In this document: positions 1-6,812 of the stretch, one piece after another
How positions within the stretch are numbered: position 1 is the first letter of the stretch
Layout: each line of letters starts with the position of its first letter
Assembly: GCA_003221895.1 (NCBI GenBank)
Contig: QHUJ01000130.1
Span: forward strand, 1-58,907
Direction of reading: 5' to 3'
Origin: Gemmatimonadota bacterium
GTDB taxonomy: Bacteria > Gemmatimonadota > Gemmatimonadetes > Gemmatimonadales > GWC2-71-9
DNA length: 58,907 nt
The notes under the pieces: model-generated
Told to the model about the DNA's origin: nothing
The model's database searches: none
The model's input: the letters and a program-made list of their open reading frames with translations, nothing else
Program-made: the position numbers and the translations under genes

Positions 1-694
1 CAAAGAGGACGCTCCACGCATCGCGCGCGACGCGGCGATCCTGATTCTCGCCTACGCCTTCGGCTACTCGATGCTGGGTTACGATTTGATCATGGCGCTG
101 TCGGCCAAGTGGGTCAGCAACCTGTTCGGCGCGTTCTACTTTATGGGGAGCTTCCTCGCCGCGCTCATGATGCTGGCAATTCTCGCGATTGTGCTGCGAA
201 GGACGATGGGTCTGTCTGACGTCTACACCTCGCGCCAGCAACATGATCTCGGCAAGTTGTGCTTCGGCTTCACGGTCTTTTGGGCATACCTGATGTGGTC
301 GCAGTACCTCGTGATCTGGTACGGCAACCTCCCCGAGGAGACGTACTTCATCTTCTACCGGCTTTCGGGCGCCTGGCGCCCGGTCGGCATCCTGGTCTTC
401 CTGCTCGTGTTTCTGATCCCCTTCATCGGCTTGCTCGGCGAGAAGCCGAAGAAGTTCCCGCCCACAATGGTGGGCTTCGCGATTGTGAGCCTCGCGGGCA
501 TCTGGCTGGAGCGCTATCTCGAGGTGGTCCCGTCGATCAATCACGCCGGCGGTCCGGCCATCGGTATGCCGGAGCTGGGAATCACGCTCTTCTTTGGCGG
601 GTTGTTCTTCCTTTCTTGGGCGTGGTTTGCGGGACGCTATCCGATCGTCTCTCCGCGACTCGCTGCCGATGCGTTGGAGCGCGAGCACCACTAA
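1..694 (+). CDS. actF: Alternative complex III, ActF-type quinol-oxidising membrane subunit (5' partial)
   Basis: The reading frame is open from base 2, so the gene starts upstream of the window; 230 codons remain. At least five hydrophobic helices are visible, ending in a short charged tail. Segments such as GAFYFMGSFLAAL, WSQYLVIWYGNLPEET and RPVGILVFLLVFLIPF resemble ActF/NrfD-like proteins of alternative complex III. That complex oxidises quinol in the inner membrane and passes electrons to a cytochrome or a blue-copper carrier. ActF is normally late in an act operon, so the other subunits probably lie upstream. Two cupredoxin lipoproteins follow. NrfD/PsrC family membership is the alternative reading. 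Confidence 0.82.
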   Translation, partial: KEDAPRIARDAAILILAYAFGYSMLGYDLIMALSAKWVSNLFGAFYFMGSFLAALMMLAILAIVLRRTMGLSDVYTSRQQHDLGKLCFGFTVFWAYLMWSQYLVIWYGNLPEETYFIFYRLSGAWRPVGILVFLLVFLIPFIGLLGEKPKKFPPTMVGFAIVSLAGIWLERYLEVVPSINHAGGPAIGMPELGITLFFGGLFFLSWAWFAGRYPIVSPRLAADALEREHH

Positions 695-784
695 CGCCGT
701 CTCACGTTTCAACTTCATGAAGATCTGTTCGCTTCCCCCGGTGTACGAGTAGCGCTTGGCCTTTTACTCGAACCCGGAGGGGTA

Positions 785-1132
785 ATGCAGCTCGCGCGTC
801 TGGCGGTCGCGGTGGCGGTTGGCATCGGCGTAATTGCAGCCTGCAGCAGCAGCTCGACGGGGCCCAGCGGGGGCGGGCACACGACGAATATCAGTGTGCG
901 CAACAATTCGTTCAGCCCCACACCGGACACGGTGCCCGTAGGACAGGTGACGTTCACGTGGGAGACCCCGTCCAACGGCCATAACGTGACCTGGCAGACC
1001 GGCCCCGGAACGCTCCCCACAAAGTCCTCAACCCAAACTTCAGGCACCTATCAGGCGACCCTGCAGCTCGGCACGTACACCTACCATTGTACCGTTCACG
1101 CGGGCATGAATGGCACGATCGTCGTGCAATAA
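785..1132 (+). CDS. Cupredoxin (plastocyanin/azurin-like) lipoprotein
   Basis: Small 115-aa exported protein. The N-terminus is a lipoprotein signal with VIAAC placing the lipidated cysteine at residue 20. A Ser/Gly-rich linker leads to one cupredoxin domain. Type 1 copper ligands are readable: His66 in GHNVTW, then Cys102, His105 and Met108 in HCTVHAGM. The start ATG follows a good ribosome site (GGAGGGG, 779-784 region). It lies 90 bases after the alternative complex III subunit and just before a second cupredoxin, so a role as periplasmic electron carrier for that complex is plausible but inferred. Confidence 0.85.
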   Translation: MQLARLAVAVAVGIGVIAACSSSSTGPSGGGHTTNISVRNNSFSPTPDTVPVGQVTFTWETPSNGHNVTWQTGPGTLPTKSSTQTSGTYQATLQLGTYTYHCTVHAGMNGTIVVQ

Positions 1133-1146
1133 GGGGGGAGGCCTCT

Positions 1147-1536
1147 ATGCGGATCCTTCGTTTGCTAGCGGTTACGTGTGCTGCAGTAGCAGCAGCGTGT
1201 AGCAACAGCAGCACCGGGTATGGAAGTTCGCCACCGCCGCCGCCTCCGCCTCCCCCGCCAGGCGGGCATTCGACGACGATCACCGTTTCGAATAATACGT
1301 TCACGCCGACGCCCGACACCGTTTCGGCAGGGACGATCACGTTTCAGTGGGCGGCAGGCGCGATCACGCATAACGTCACGTGGCTGACGGGACCGGGGAC
1401 ACTGCCGACGGGTTCCGGCAATAGAGCCGCGGGCGATACCGCCTACCACGCGACACTCCAGGCGGGCAATTACACCTATCATTGCACGATCCACGCTGCG
1501 TTAGGTATGAGCGGTGTAATTCACGTGAATCCGTAG
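1147..1536 (+). CDS. Cupredoxin lipoprotein with polyproline linker
   Basis: 129-aa paralogue of the preceding gene, 14 bases downstream, with GGGGGGAGG as ribosome site upstream of the ATG at 1147; an upstream in-frame start would lie inside the previous gene and is rejected. Lipobox AAAC gives Cys18. A run of about ten prolines (residues 29-38) links it to the cupredoxin domain. Ligands are His75 (THNVTW), Cys113, His116 and Met121. The spacing between His116 and Met121 is two residues longer than in the first copy (AALG insertion), so the copper sites may differ in potential. A strong terminator follows. Confidence 0.84.
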   Translation: MRILRLLAVTCAAVAAACSNSSTGYGSSPPPPPPPPPPGGHSTTITVSNNTFTPTPDTVSAGTITFQWAAGAITHNVTWLTGPGTLPTGSGNRAAGDTAYHATLQAGNYTYHCTIHAALGMSGVIHVNP

Positions 1537-1563
1537 CAAGGTGCCTCATCGACGTATTCCAAC

Positions 1564-1602
1564 GCTCCCGGGCAGATTCCGTCCCGGGAGCTTAGTTTTT
1601 TT
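1564..1602 (+). terminator. Intrinsic terminator after the cupredoxin pair
   Basis: A 9-bp perfect stem (GCTCCCGGG at 1564-1572 with CCCGGGAGC at 1583-1591) encloses a 10-base loop and is followed by TTAG and seven T. It closes the alternative complex III/cupredoxin transcription unit. The T-rich tail overlaps the presumed -10 box of the XdhC gene. Confidence 0.85.
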
Positions 1603-1606
1603 ACCA
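1592..1606 (+). promoter_or_regulatory. Candidate -10 element of a leaderless XdhC transcript
   Basis: TTAGTT at 1592-1597 lies nine bases before the ATG at 1607 and no Shine-Dalgarno sequence is present between the terminator stem and the ATG. The arrangement fits transcription starting at or next to the start codon. The same TTAG-N-T box occurs before other genes here (9903, 21322, 48859). No convincing -35 box is visible, because the terminator stem occupies that region. Confidence 0.35.
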
Positions 1607-2278
1607 ATGAACGTCTGGCAAGCCGCCGCCAATTTGATCCGCCAGTCGCGCTCGGGTGCGCTCGCTACAGTGGCGCGCGTGCGCGGATCCACGCCTGTCC
1701 CCGCAGGCACCAAGATGCTCGTCGGGGCCGAAGGGCGATTGATCGGCTCTGTCGGCGGTGGCTGCGTAGAAGCGGATGTCATCGAGGCGGGGCTGCGCGC
1801 CCAAGCTGAGCACCGACCGGCGCTGCTGACGCACCACTTGAACGCCGACCTCGCGGGCGATCTCGGACTCTCCTGTGGCGGAACGGTCGACATTTTTGTC
1901 GAGCCCCTGATGGCAGACGAGGCGTACGTGCGCGTCCTCGAAATCGTTGCCACGGCTGAGTCAGGACTTGTCCGCACCGCAACCGAGTGGGGCGATGGCC
2001 CGGTGAAGACGTTTGAGCCGGTCGCGCTCGGGCGGGGGGCGTCGGGGGGGGGCGCGGCGGCGACGCTCACACGCGACGGTCGCTTCATGGAAGAGCGCCT
2101 GATGCCTGCACCGCGGGTATTCGTGTTCGGGGCAGGGCATGTTGGCACCGCGATCGCGCGAGCGGCCGAGGCCGCGGGCTTTCGCGTGATCGTGATCGAC
2201 GACCGCAGCGAGTACGCCGACCCGGCTCGCTTCTCGGAGGGAACACACGCGACGGTCGCTTCATGGAAGAGCGCCTGA
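1607..2278 (+). CDS. xdhC: XdhC-family protein, N-terminal fragment (frame-shifted by tandem duplication)
   Basis: XdhC-type proteins insert the sulfido ligand/molybdenum cofactor into xanthine dehydrogenase and related molybdenum hydroxylases. This part, 223 aa, has the XdhC_CoxI domain (RGSTPVPAGTKM near residue 27; GSVGGGCVEADV with Cys53), a linker, and the start of the C-terminal Rossmann domain (VFGAGHVGTAIA). Reading then runs into a second copy of a 176-bp repeat in the wrong frame and stops at 2276-2278. Deleting one repeat unit restores a normal 321-aa protein. No xanthine dehydrogenase subunits are in view. The chosen start replaces an upstream GTG at 1541 that would read through the terminator. 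Confidence 0.85.
   Translation: MNVWQAAANLIRQSRSGALATVARVRGSTPVPAGTKMLVGAEGRLIGSVGGGCVEADVIEAGLRAQAEHRPALLTHHLNADLAGDLGLSCGGTVDIFVEPLMADEAYVRVLEIVATAESGLVRTATEWGDGPVKTFEPVALGRGASGGGAAATLTRDGRFMEERLMPAPRVFVFGAGHVGTAIARAAEAAGFRVIVIDDRSEYADPARFSEGTHATVASWKSA
2068..2243 (+). repeat. 176-bp perfect tandem duplication, unit 1
   Basis: Bases 2068-2243 are repeated exactly at 2244-2419, with one further shared C at 2420. The unit begins CACACGCGACGG and ends CTCGGAGGGAA. Its length is not a multiple of three, so the second copy shifts the XdhC reading frame. Confidence 0.95.
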
Positions 2279-2419
2279 TGCCTGCACCGCGGGTATTCGT
2301 GTTCGGGGCAGGGCATGTTGGCACCGCGATCGCGCGAGCGGCCGAGGCCGCGGGCTTTCGCGTGATCGTGATCGACGACCGCAGCGAGTACGCCGACCCG
2401 GCTCGCTTCTCGGAGGGAA
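2244..2419 (+). repeat. 176-bp perfect tandem duplication, unit 2
   Basis: Second, identical copy of 2068-2243. Unit 2 carries the start codon of the C-terminal XdhC fragment at 2263. The absence of any mismatch means the duplication is recent or artefactual. Confidence 0.95.
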
Positions 2420-2748
2420 CGGCGGTCCTGAGCGGCGACATCGATACTGCGCTATCGCGCTATCCGCTCACCGCAGCAGATGCGGTGGTGATTGCGACGC
2501 GCGGGCATCGGAACGACGCCGTCATCCTCGAGCGCGTGGCGACGTCGCCGGCGGGATATGTCGGCCTCTTGGGGAGTAAGCGAAAGAAGGCCGTCGTGAC
2601 GAAAGGGCTGACGGCCGCGGGTGTCCCACCGGCGAGTCTGGAACGCGTGCGCGTGCCGGTCGGTCTCGCGATCGGCGCGGTGACCCCGGAGGAGATTGCT
2701 GTCAGTGTCGTCGCCGAGCTGATCGCGTGGAGACGGGGTAAGCCTTAG
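2263..2748 (+). CDS. xdhC: XdhC-family protein, C-terminal Rossmann fragment
   Basis: 161 aa containing the complete XdhC_C NAD(P)-binding Rossmann domain: VFVFGAGHVGTAIA, then IDDRSEYADPARF, TRGHRND, and YVGLLGSKRKK, as in full-length XdhC. Its ATG at 2263 precedes the stop of the upstream fragment (2276-2278), so the two frames overlap by 16 bases and reinitiation could yield a split protein. Removing one 176-bp unit places it in frame with the upstream fragment. It ends directly against the convergent anti-sigma gene. Either a disrupted gene, a functional split gene, or an assembly error. Confidence 0.82.
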   Translation: MEERLMPAPRVFVFGAGHVGTAIARAAEAAGFRVIVIDDRSEYADPARFSEGTAVLSGDIDTALSRYPLTAADAVVIATRGHRNDAVILERVATSPAGYVGLLGSKRKKAVVTKGLTAAGVPPASLERVRVPVGLAIGAVTPEEIAVSVVAELIAWRRGKP

Positions 2749-3888
2749 TCAAGGCAGCGGCTGCACCTGATCGAGCAGCTTGTTGAGCGAATCGGTGGAC
2801 AGCGGTCCCGAAATCTCCACCCGGAGTCTTCCCAGATAACGAGCCAGGCGATCGGCTGGAGCGATCTCGGCTTTCGCTGACGAATCCAGCGCCGCCGTGC
2901 CGCTCTGCCGCTGGAAGATCTGAATCGTCGTCGCCGAATCGATCCGCTGTTCGACGACCACGGTCCCATCGGCCGCGGGGCTGCGGCGGATCTGGCGTGC
3001 CAAGCCTGGCAGACCCACCGGGTCCGTGCCCAGCAGCGACCGCGCGGTGCCGCGGCTGATGATGGGCCAGCTCGTCGTGGTTGCCCGACCGCGCAGCTCC
3101 ACCGATTGCCGCGAAGTCGCTTGGCTCACGCCGGCCGCGCCCCGGGCGAGAGAATCGGTGGACATGTACTCCAGCGCCGGTGCCGGGGCCGGGGCCGCGT
3201 TGCGCGACTGCGATGCCGCGCTTTGCTGGCGGACGATCCCCCCATCCACGATCAACGCGCTAGCCGCTACGGAATCAGTCTTCGCCACGGGGGCGGTCTT
3301 TACCACGCCTTCCGCGATGTCACGCGCGACGGCAAGCGGCGGAGCCTGAGGGATGGGGACGGCAACGGCCGCCACGGTCGACGGCGCAGGCGCCGGCACG
3401 GGGGATGGAGCGCGAGCCGCCGCGTGCGACCGTGGAGTCCCGGGCGCGGGCTTATTCTCGTCGGCACGCTCGGCTGGCTGCGTGAACCGCTCCGCAAACT
3501 TATCTCGCTCATTCGCCTGCTGGACGAGTGCGACGTCGTGTTGCTCCGGCGCTGACGCCACGGGTCCTGTGCTCGGCTGGCGCAGGTAGTAACCGATCCC
3601 CAGTGCGAGCGCGATCGATGCTGCCCACGCCACTGGCGTGCGGACACGCCATGGCGACCGCCTTGGCGGCCGTGGCACGCTCAGTTGCTCGAATGGCGGC
3701 GCGGGTCGTTCAGTGGGCCGGGCAGCTCCCAGGAGTGCGCTTGCCCGGTCCAGCAACGCGCGCTCCTCCTCGAGCATCGTGCGACAGCTTGCGCATTCGG
3801 CCAAGTGCACGTCCAGCGTCTTCCGCTCGGCAAATGGCAGCTCGCCGTCGAGGTACGCGTGCAGCGTCCCCTCATCCACGTGCGGCAT
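2749..3888 (-). CDS. Anti-sigma factor with N-terminal zinc finger (zf-HC2)
   Basis: 379-aa membrane-anchored regulator. The N-terminus carries the zinc-binding anti-sigma motif HLAECASC (His-x3-Cys-x2-Cys), preceded by DGELPFAER. A single transmembrane helix (VAWAASIALALGIGYYL, about residue 100) separates the cytosolic anti-sigma domain from a long Ala/Pro-rich periplasmic region and a C-terminal globular part. Start chosen at 3888 because AAGGAGGACAGC precedes it; an upstream in-frame start at 3915 lacks this. It overlaps the 3' end of the ECF sigma gene, the standard cotranscribed partner. It should bind that sigma factor and release it on an envelope signal that cannot be read from sequence. 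Confidence 0.85.
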   Translation of the reverse strand: MPHVDEGTLHAYLDGELPFAERKTLDVHLAECASCRTMLEEERALLDRASALLGAARPTERPAPPFEQLSVPRPPRRSPWRVRTPVAWAASIALALGIGYYLRQPSTGPVASAPEQHDVALVQQANERDKFAERFTQPAERADENKPAPGTPRSHAAARAPSPVPAPAPSTVAAVAVPIPQAPPLAVARDIAEGVVKTAPVAKTDSVAASALIVDGGIVRQQSAASQSRNAAPAPAPALEYMSTDSLARGAAGVSQATSRQSVELRGRATTTSWPIISRGTARSLLGTDPVGLPGLARQIRRSPAADGTVVVEQRIDSATTIQIFQRQSGTAALDSSAKAEIAPADRLARYLGRLRVEISGPLSTDSLNKLLDQVQPLP

Positions 3889-4378
3889 GCTGTCCTCCTT
3901 CGATTCCTGCGTCATAGGCTTCTACCAATCTCCGGCGCGCCCGCGCCAGTGTCGTTCCAATCGCGCCGCGCGCTAACCCTGTTTGCGTGGCAATCTCGTC
4001 GTACGACATCCCGGCGTCCCACAGCAGCAGCGCTTCGCGATCGCGCGGCGTCAGCTGCTCCAGCGCCGCCCGCACCGCCGATCGCTGCCGATCGGCATCG
4101 ATCGCCTCGTCCGGCTCGCTGTGTACGGCATCGGGCTCGTTCTTCAGCAGCGTCAGATGCCGCTTTTCTCGCGCGGCGCGGCGCGCCTCGTCGCGCGCCA
4201 TGTTGGCGGCCACGACGAACAGCCAACCCCGCGTGTTCTCCGGCTTGTGTACCACGGCTCGTGCGAACGCCTCCTGCGCCAAGTCCGCCGCGCGCTCGGC
4301 GTCCCAGACCTTGCGGTACAGGAAGCGCACGAGCGCCGGATAGGTGTTGCGATATACTTCCGCGATATCGTCGGGCAT
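3872..4378 (-). CDS. ECF-type RNA polymerase sigma factor
   Basis: 168 aa with region 2 (ALVRFLYRKVWDAERAADLAQEAFARA, core binding and -10 recognition) and region 4 (LTPRDREALLLWDAGMSYDEIA, helix-turn-helix for -35). No region 1 or 3, typical of group 4 (ECF) sigma factors. It overlaps the anti-sigma gene, so the pair forms one regulatory unit. A GTG at 4396 would add six residues; ATG at 4378 is preferred because homology-like sequence begins there. An imperfect 19-bp inverted repeat lies just upstream and may carry regulatory information. Confidence 0.86.
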   Translation of the reverse strand: MPDDIAEVYRNTYPALVRFLYRKVWDAERAADLAQEAFARAVVHKPENTRGWLFVVAANMARDEARRAAREKRHLTLLKNEPDAVHSEPDEAIDADRQRSAVRAALEQLTPRDREALLLWDAGMSYDEIATQTGLARGAIGTTLARARRRLVEAYDAGIEGGQHAARG

Positions 4379-4395
4379 AGGACTAATGCGGAACA

Positions 4396-4475
4396 CGGAA
4401 TGTGGAATGCGGAACGTGCATTGAGCGTATCGAGAACCGCGGCAGCCAATTCCGCATTCCGCATTTCACATTCCG
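4396..4475. repeat. Near-perfect 19-bp inverted repeat upstream of the sigma gene
   Basis: 4396-4414 and 4457-4475 are reverse complements at 18 of 19 positions, separated by 42 bases. The right arm is itself built from three TTCCGCATT units. It fills the gap between the VIT-vWA stop and the sigma start. It could form a large hairpin ending the upstream minus-strand transcript, or be an operator. Confidence 0.7.
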
Positions 4476-4482
4476 CATTCGA

Positions 4483-6681
4483 TTATCCACGAAAGTCCCT
4501 CACGAGTCGCTCCAATTCACCCGGCTTCCAGGTCGTCTTACCACCCGTTCCAATCTTGATACTGGCATGCCGACCGGCCACCAACACCGCTGGTTCGAGC
4601 GCCGCCGCTTCCACGAGATCGGGCAGCGCCTGCAGCAGCGCGAAGTAGGCGTCGCTGTAAGGCATCACCGCGACGACGCGCAGTGAATCCCCGTGGCTCA
4701 AGTCGGTCCAGGTGCTGTCCCGCATGATGAACAACCGGCCGCCGATGCGCTGGGTGGGATTGATTCCAGAACGTGCACGCAGCACTGCATCGAGCTGCGA
4801 CTTTTCTCCCGCTGCCGTCACGACAACGGCCTCGAGTTGGACCGCGTCGGCCATGGACCGTTCCCGCGCTGCACGGCTGATAGAGTTCGAGCCTGCCTGT
4901 TCCGCAGGTGCCGGCGCCGGCGCCTGCATGAGGCGACCCTCGGCCTGGCTCCGCAGGGCGATCGTCGGCTCCTGTACGAGGTACGAGGTGTACTCGGTGA
5001 GAATCCCATACCGGAGCGCGAGCTGCTTGAGCGCATCCATCGTTTCCCGCGTCTGTCCACGAAGACGGATCTCCCGCGACAGCGCGCCCGCTTTCCGCGA
5101 TGCCCAGAGCTGCTCGATGTAGCGCGCCTGGTCGTTGTCGCGATCCGCAAGCATCGTCGTGAACTCCTCCTGACGTCCATTGCGCCGGCCGCGGACGGTG
5201 ACGGACTGCTCCCCGCTTCCTGCGCCGCGGTAGCGGCCGAACACAACCATCTCATCTCCAGCAAACAGATCCGGCAGACTGCCCGGCTGCAGGTCGTACA
5301 GTTCGACACCGGATCCCGCCGTAAGAGCCACGTCGGTCAGCACCGGGCTCGCGATCTTCGCGGCCAGCGCGCCAACCGCCCGCTCGATGTTCTCGCCGGG
5401 ACGGATGTACTCCGTCGTGCCCCGTGCCCGCTCCGTCAGGCGATCGAGCAGATACGTGTTCACATCATCGCCGATCCCGAACGAGAACACCCGGAACCGA
5501 CCTCTCCCTTGCTCGGCGCGCTCTGCGATCCGCTCGGGATCTGTCTCACCCGTACTGGCCTGGCCGTCCGTGAGGAACACCACCACGCCGAGTGACTGCT
5601 CGGCCGGCGACGCGGTGAAGGCCTCGGCCAGTGCGCCAGAGATGTTCGTGCCGCCCTCTGCCTGTAAGCTGCGGATCCAGGTCGTGGCGTCGCGACGCCC
5701 GTCGGCCGTCGCAGCCGTCCAGTCCTGCGCATAGCGGCGGACTCCACCGGAGAACGCCACCAGGCGGAAGCGATCGGCCTCGCGCAGGGAGCCGAGCAGC
5801 TGAATCAGCGCGCTCTTGGCCTGTTCGATCTTGTCGCCGGACATCGAGCCGGACACGTCGATCACCGCCACGACGTCCCGTCGCAGGGCGGCGGCATCGG
5901 CCGCGGGACCGGGGGCGAGTAGCAGCATGAAGTATCCATCCTCGCCGACGGGGTGATGCGGGACGAGCGACATCCCGATCATGCCGCGCGCGAGCGGCAA
6001 CAGCAGCTCGAAATCGCCACTGCTGGCACTGGGGGGGGCGTTATCGCCGAGCGTGACCTCGAGCTGATTGTCGCGCCGGATCACCTGCACCTGATGTGTC
6101 GGCGAGTAGGGATCGCCGAAGCGCGACGCGCTATCGACCTGAAGCCGGAAGCTGCGGGGGGCCGTCTGGCGATTGCGGTCGCCGAGATAACGGAACCGCC
6201 AGGCATCGCCGGCGCGGTCCAGGATCTGTGTGTACTTGAGTGTGATCTTGCGCGTTTCGCCCGGGTTGATGGGGAACACCCGTGCGCGGATGAGCCCTTG
6301 CCCGGCGAGCTCGATCAGTGCCGGGTCACGCTTTTGCCGGACAATCGCTTCGTAAATGGAGCGGGCCTGCGTGGCGTCCATCGCTTCGCCGCGCAACTCC
6401 TGATCGCCCTGCCAGAGCGAATAGCTCGAAAACACCGCTTCGCCCGGCAGCGGGAAGTGGTACATCCCCTCGTCCATGACGGGACCGTTGTTGCGGAACC
6501 ATTCTTCGACGGTGACCCGCGCGATGCGCCCGGTGACGCTGACCTGCACGGCGCTGCGCAGGCGCTCGATCCGCCCCATGACGTTGGGTGGAACCGGCCG
6601 AACGGGATCGATCCACCCCTGAGCGGCGAGGGTGGACGTAAGGGCGCAGAGAACCGTGGCTCCGACGAGAGCGAATCGCAT
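4483..6681 (-). CDS. VIT and von Willebrand factor A domain protein, exported
   Basis: 732 aa. Signal peptide MRFALVGATVLCALTSTLAA with probable cleavage after residue 20 or 21. A VIT (vault/inter-alpha-trypsin) domain spans about residues 40-160 (EEWFRNNGPVMDEGMYHFPLPG; EAIVRQKRDPALIE; FPINPGETRKI). A vWA domain spans about 268-440 with an intact MIDAS, DVSGSMS at 275-281, so it can bind a divalent metal. The tail has a small Cys-free C-terminal domain. The architecture is that of bacterial inter-alpha-trypsin-like proteins; their function is mostly unknown. Possible role: metal-dependent adhesion or protein-protein interaction in the periplasm or at the cell surface. Confidence 0.87.
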   Translation of the reverse strand: MRFALVGATVLCALTSTLAAQGWIDPVRPVPPNVMGRIERLRSAVQVSVTGRIARVTVEEWFRNNGPVMDEGMYHFPLPGEAVFSSYSLWQGDQELRGEAMDATQARSIYEAIVRQKRDPALIELAGQGLIRARVFPINPGETRKITLKYTQILDRAGDAWRFRYLGDRNRQTAPRSFRLQVDSASRFGDPYSPTHQVQVIRRDNQLEVTLGDNAPPSASSGDFELLLPLARGMIGMSLVPHHPVGEDGYFMLLLAPGPAADAAALRRDVVAVIDVSGSMSGDKIEQAKSALIQLLGSLREADRFRLVAFSGGVRRYAQDWTAATADGRRDATTWIRSLQAEGGTNISGALAEAFTASPAEQSLGVVVFLTDGQASTGETDPERIAERAEQGRGRFRVFSFGIGDDVNTYLLDRLTERARGTTEYIRPGENIERAVGALAAKIASPVLTDVALTAGSGVELYDLQPGSLPDLFAGDEMVVFGRYRGAGSGEQSVTVRGRRNGRQEEFTTMLADRDNDQARYIEQLWASRKAGALSREIRLRGQTRETMDALKQLALRYGILTEYTSYLVQEPTIALRSQAEGRLMQAPAPAPAEQAGSNSISRAARERSMADAVQLEAVVVTAAGEKSQLDAVLRARSGINPTQRIGGRLFIMRDSTWTDLSHGDSLRVVAVMPYSDAYFALLQALPDLVEAAALEPAVLVAGRHASIKIGTGGKTTWKPGELERLVRDFRG

Positions 6682-6730
6682 GGCGATGCCTTTTTAGGGT
6701 CGCCATGAGAGACGGTACGAGCGGTAGGAT

Positions 6731-6784
6731 TTGCACAGATCAGCTCTAAGCTGCGAGCTGGCAGCCACTTCGCCGTCTGTGCAA
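6731..6784. repeat. 8-bp inverted repeat in the 6682-6812 gap
   Basis: TTGCACAG (6731-6738) and CTGTGCAA (6777-6784) are perfect reverse complements, with several AGCTG-rich smaller repeats between them. This 130-base gap between two minus-strand genes otherwise shows nothing. It may be a weak terminator for the MBL gene or the operator/promoter of the VIT-vWA gene. Confidence 0.45.
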
Positions 6785-6812
6785 CTGCGCAGCTGTTCTG
6801 GTGTCTTGAAGC

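Noticed and set aside
4396-4480. TTCCGCATT repeats considered as a CRISPR fragment
   Set aside because: Units are too short (9 bases), have no regular spacers, and no cas gene is near.
3026-4686. Several plus-strand frames across the sigma and anti-sigma genes
   Set aside because: They are Arg/Ala/Ser-rich shadows; the minus-strand pair has zinc-finger and sigma motifs.
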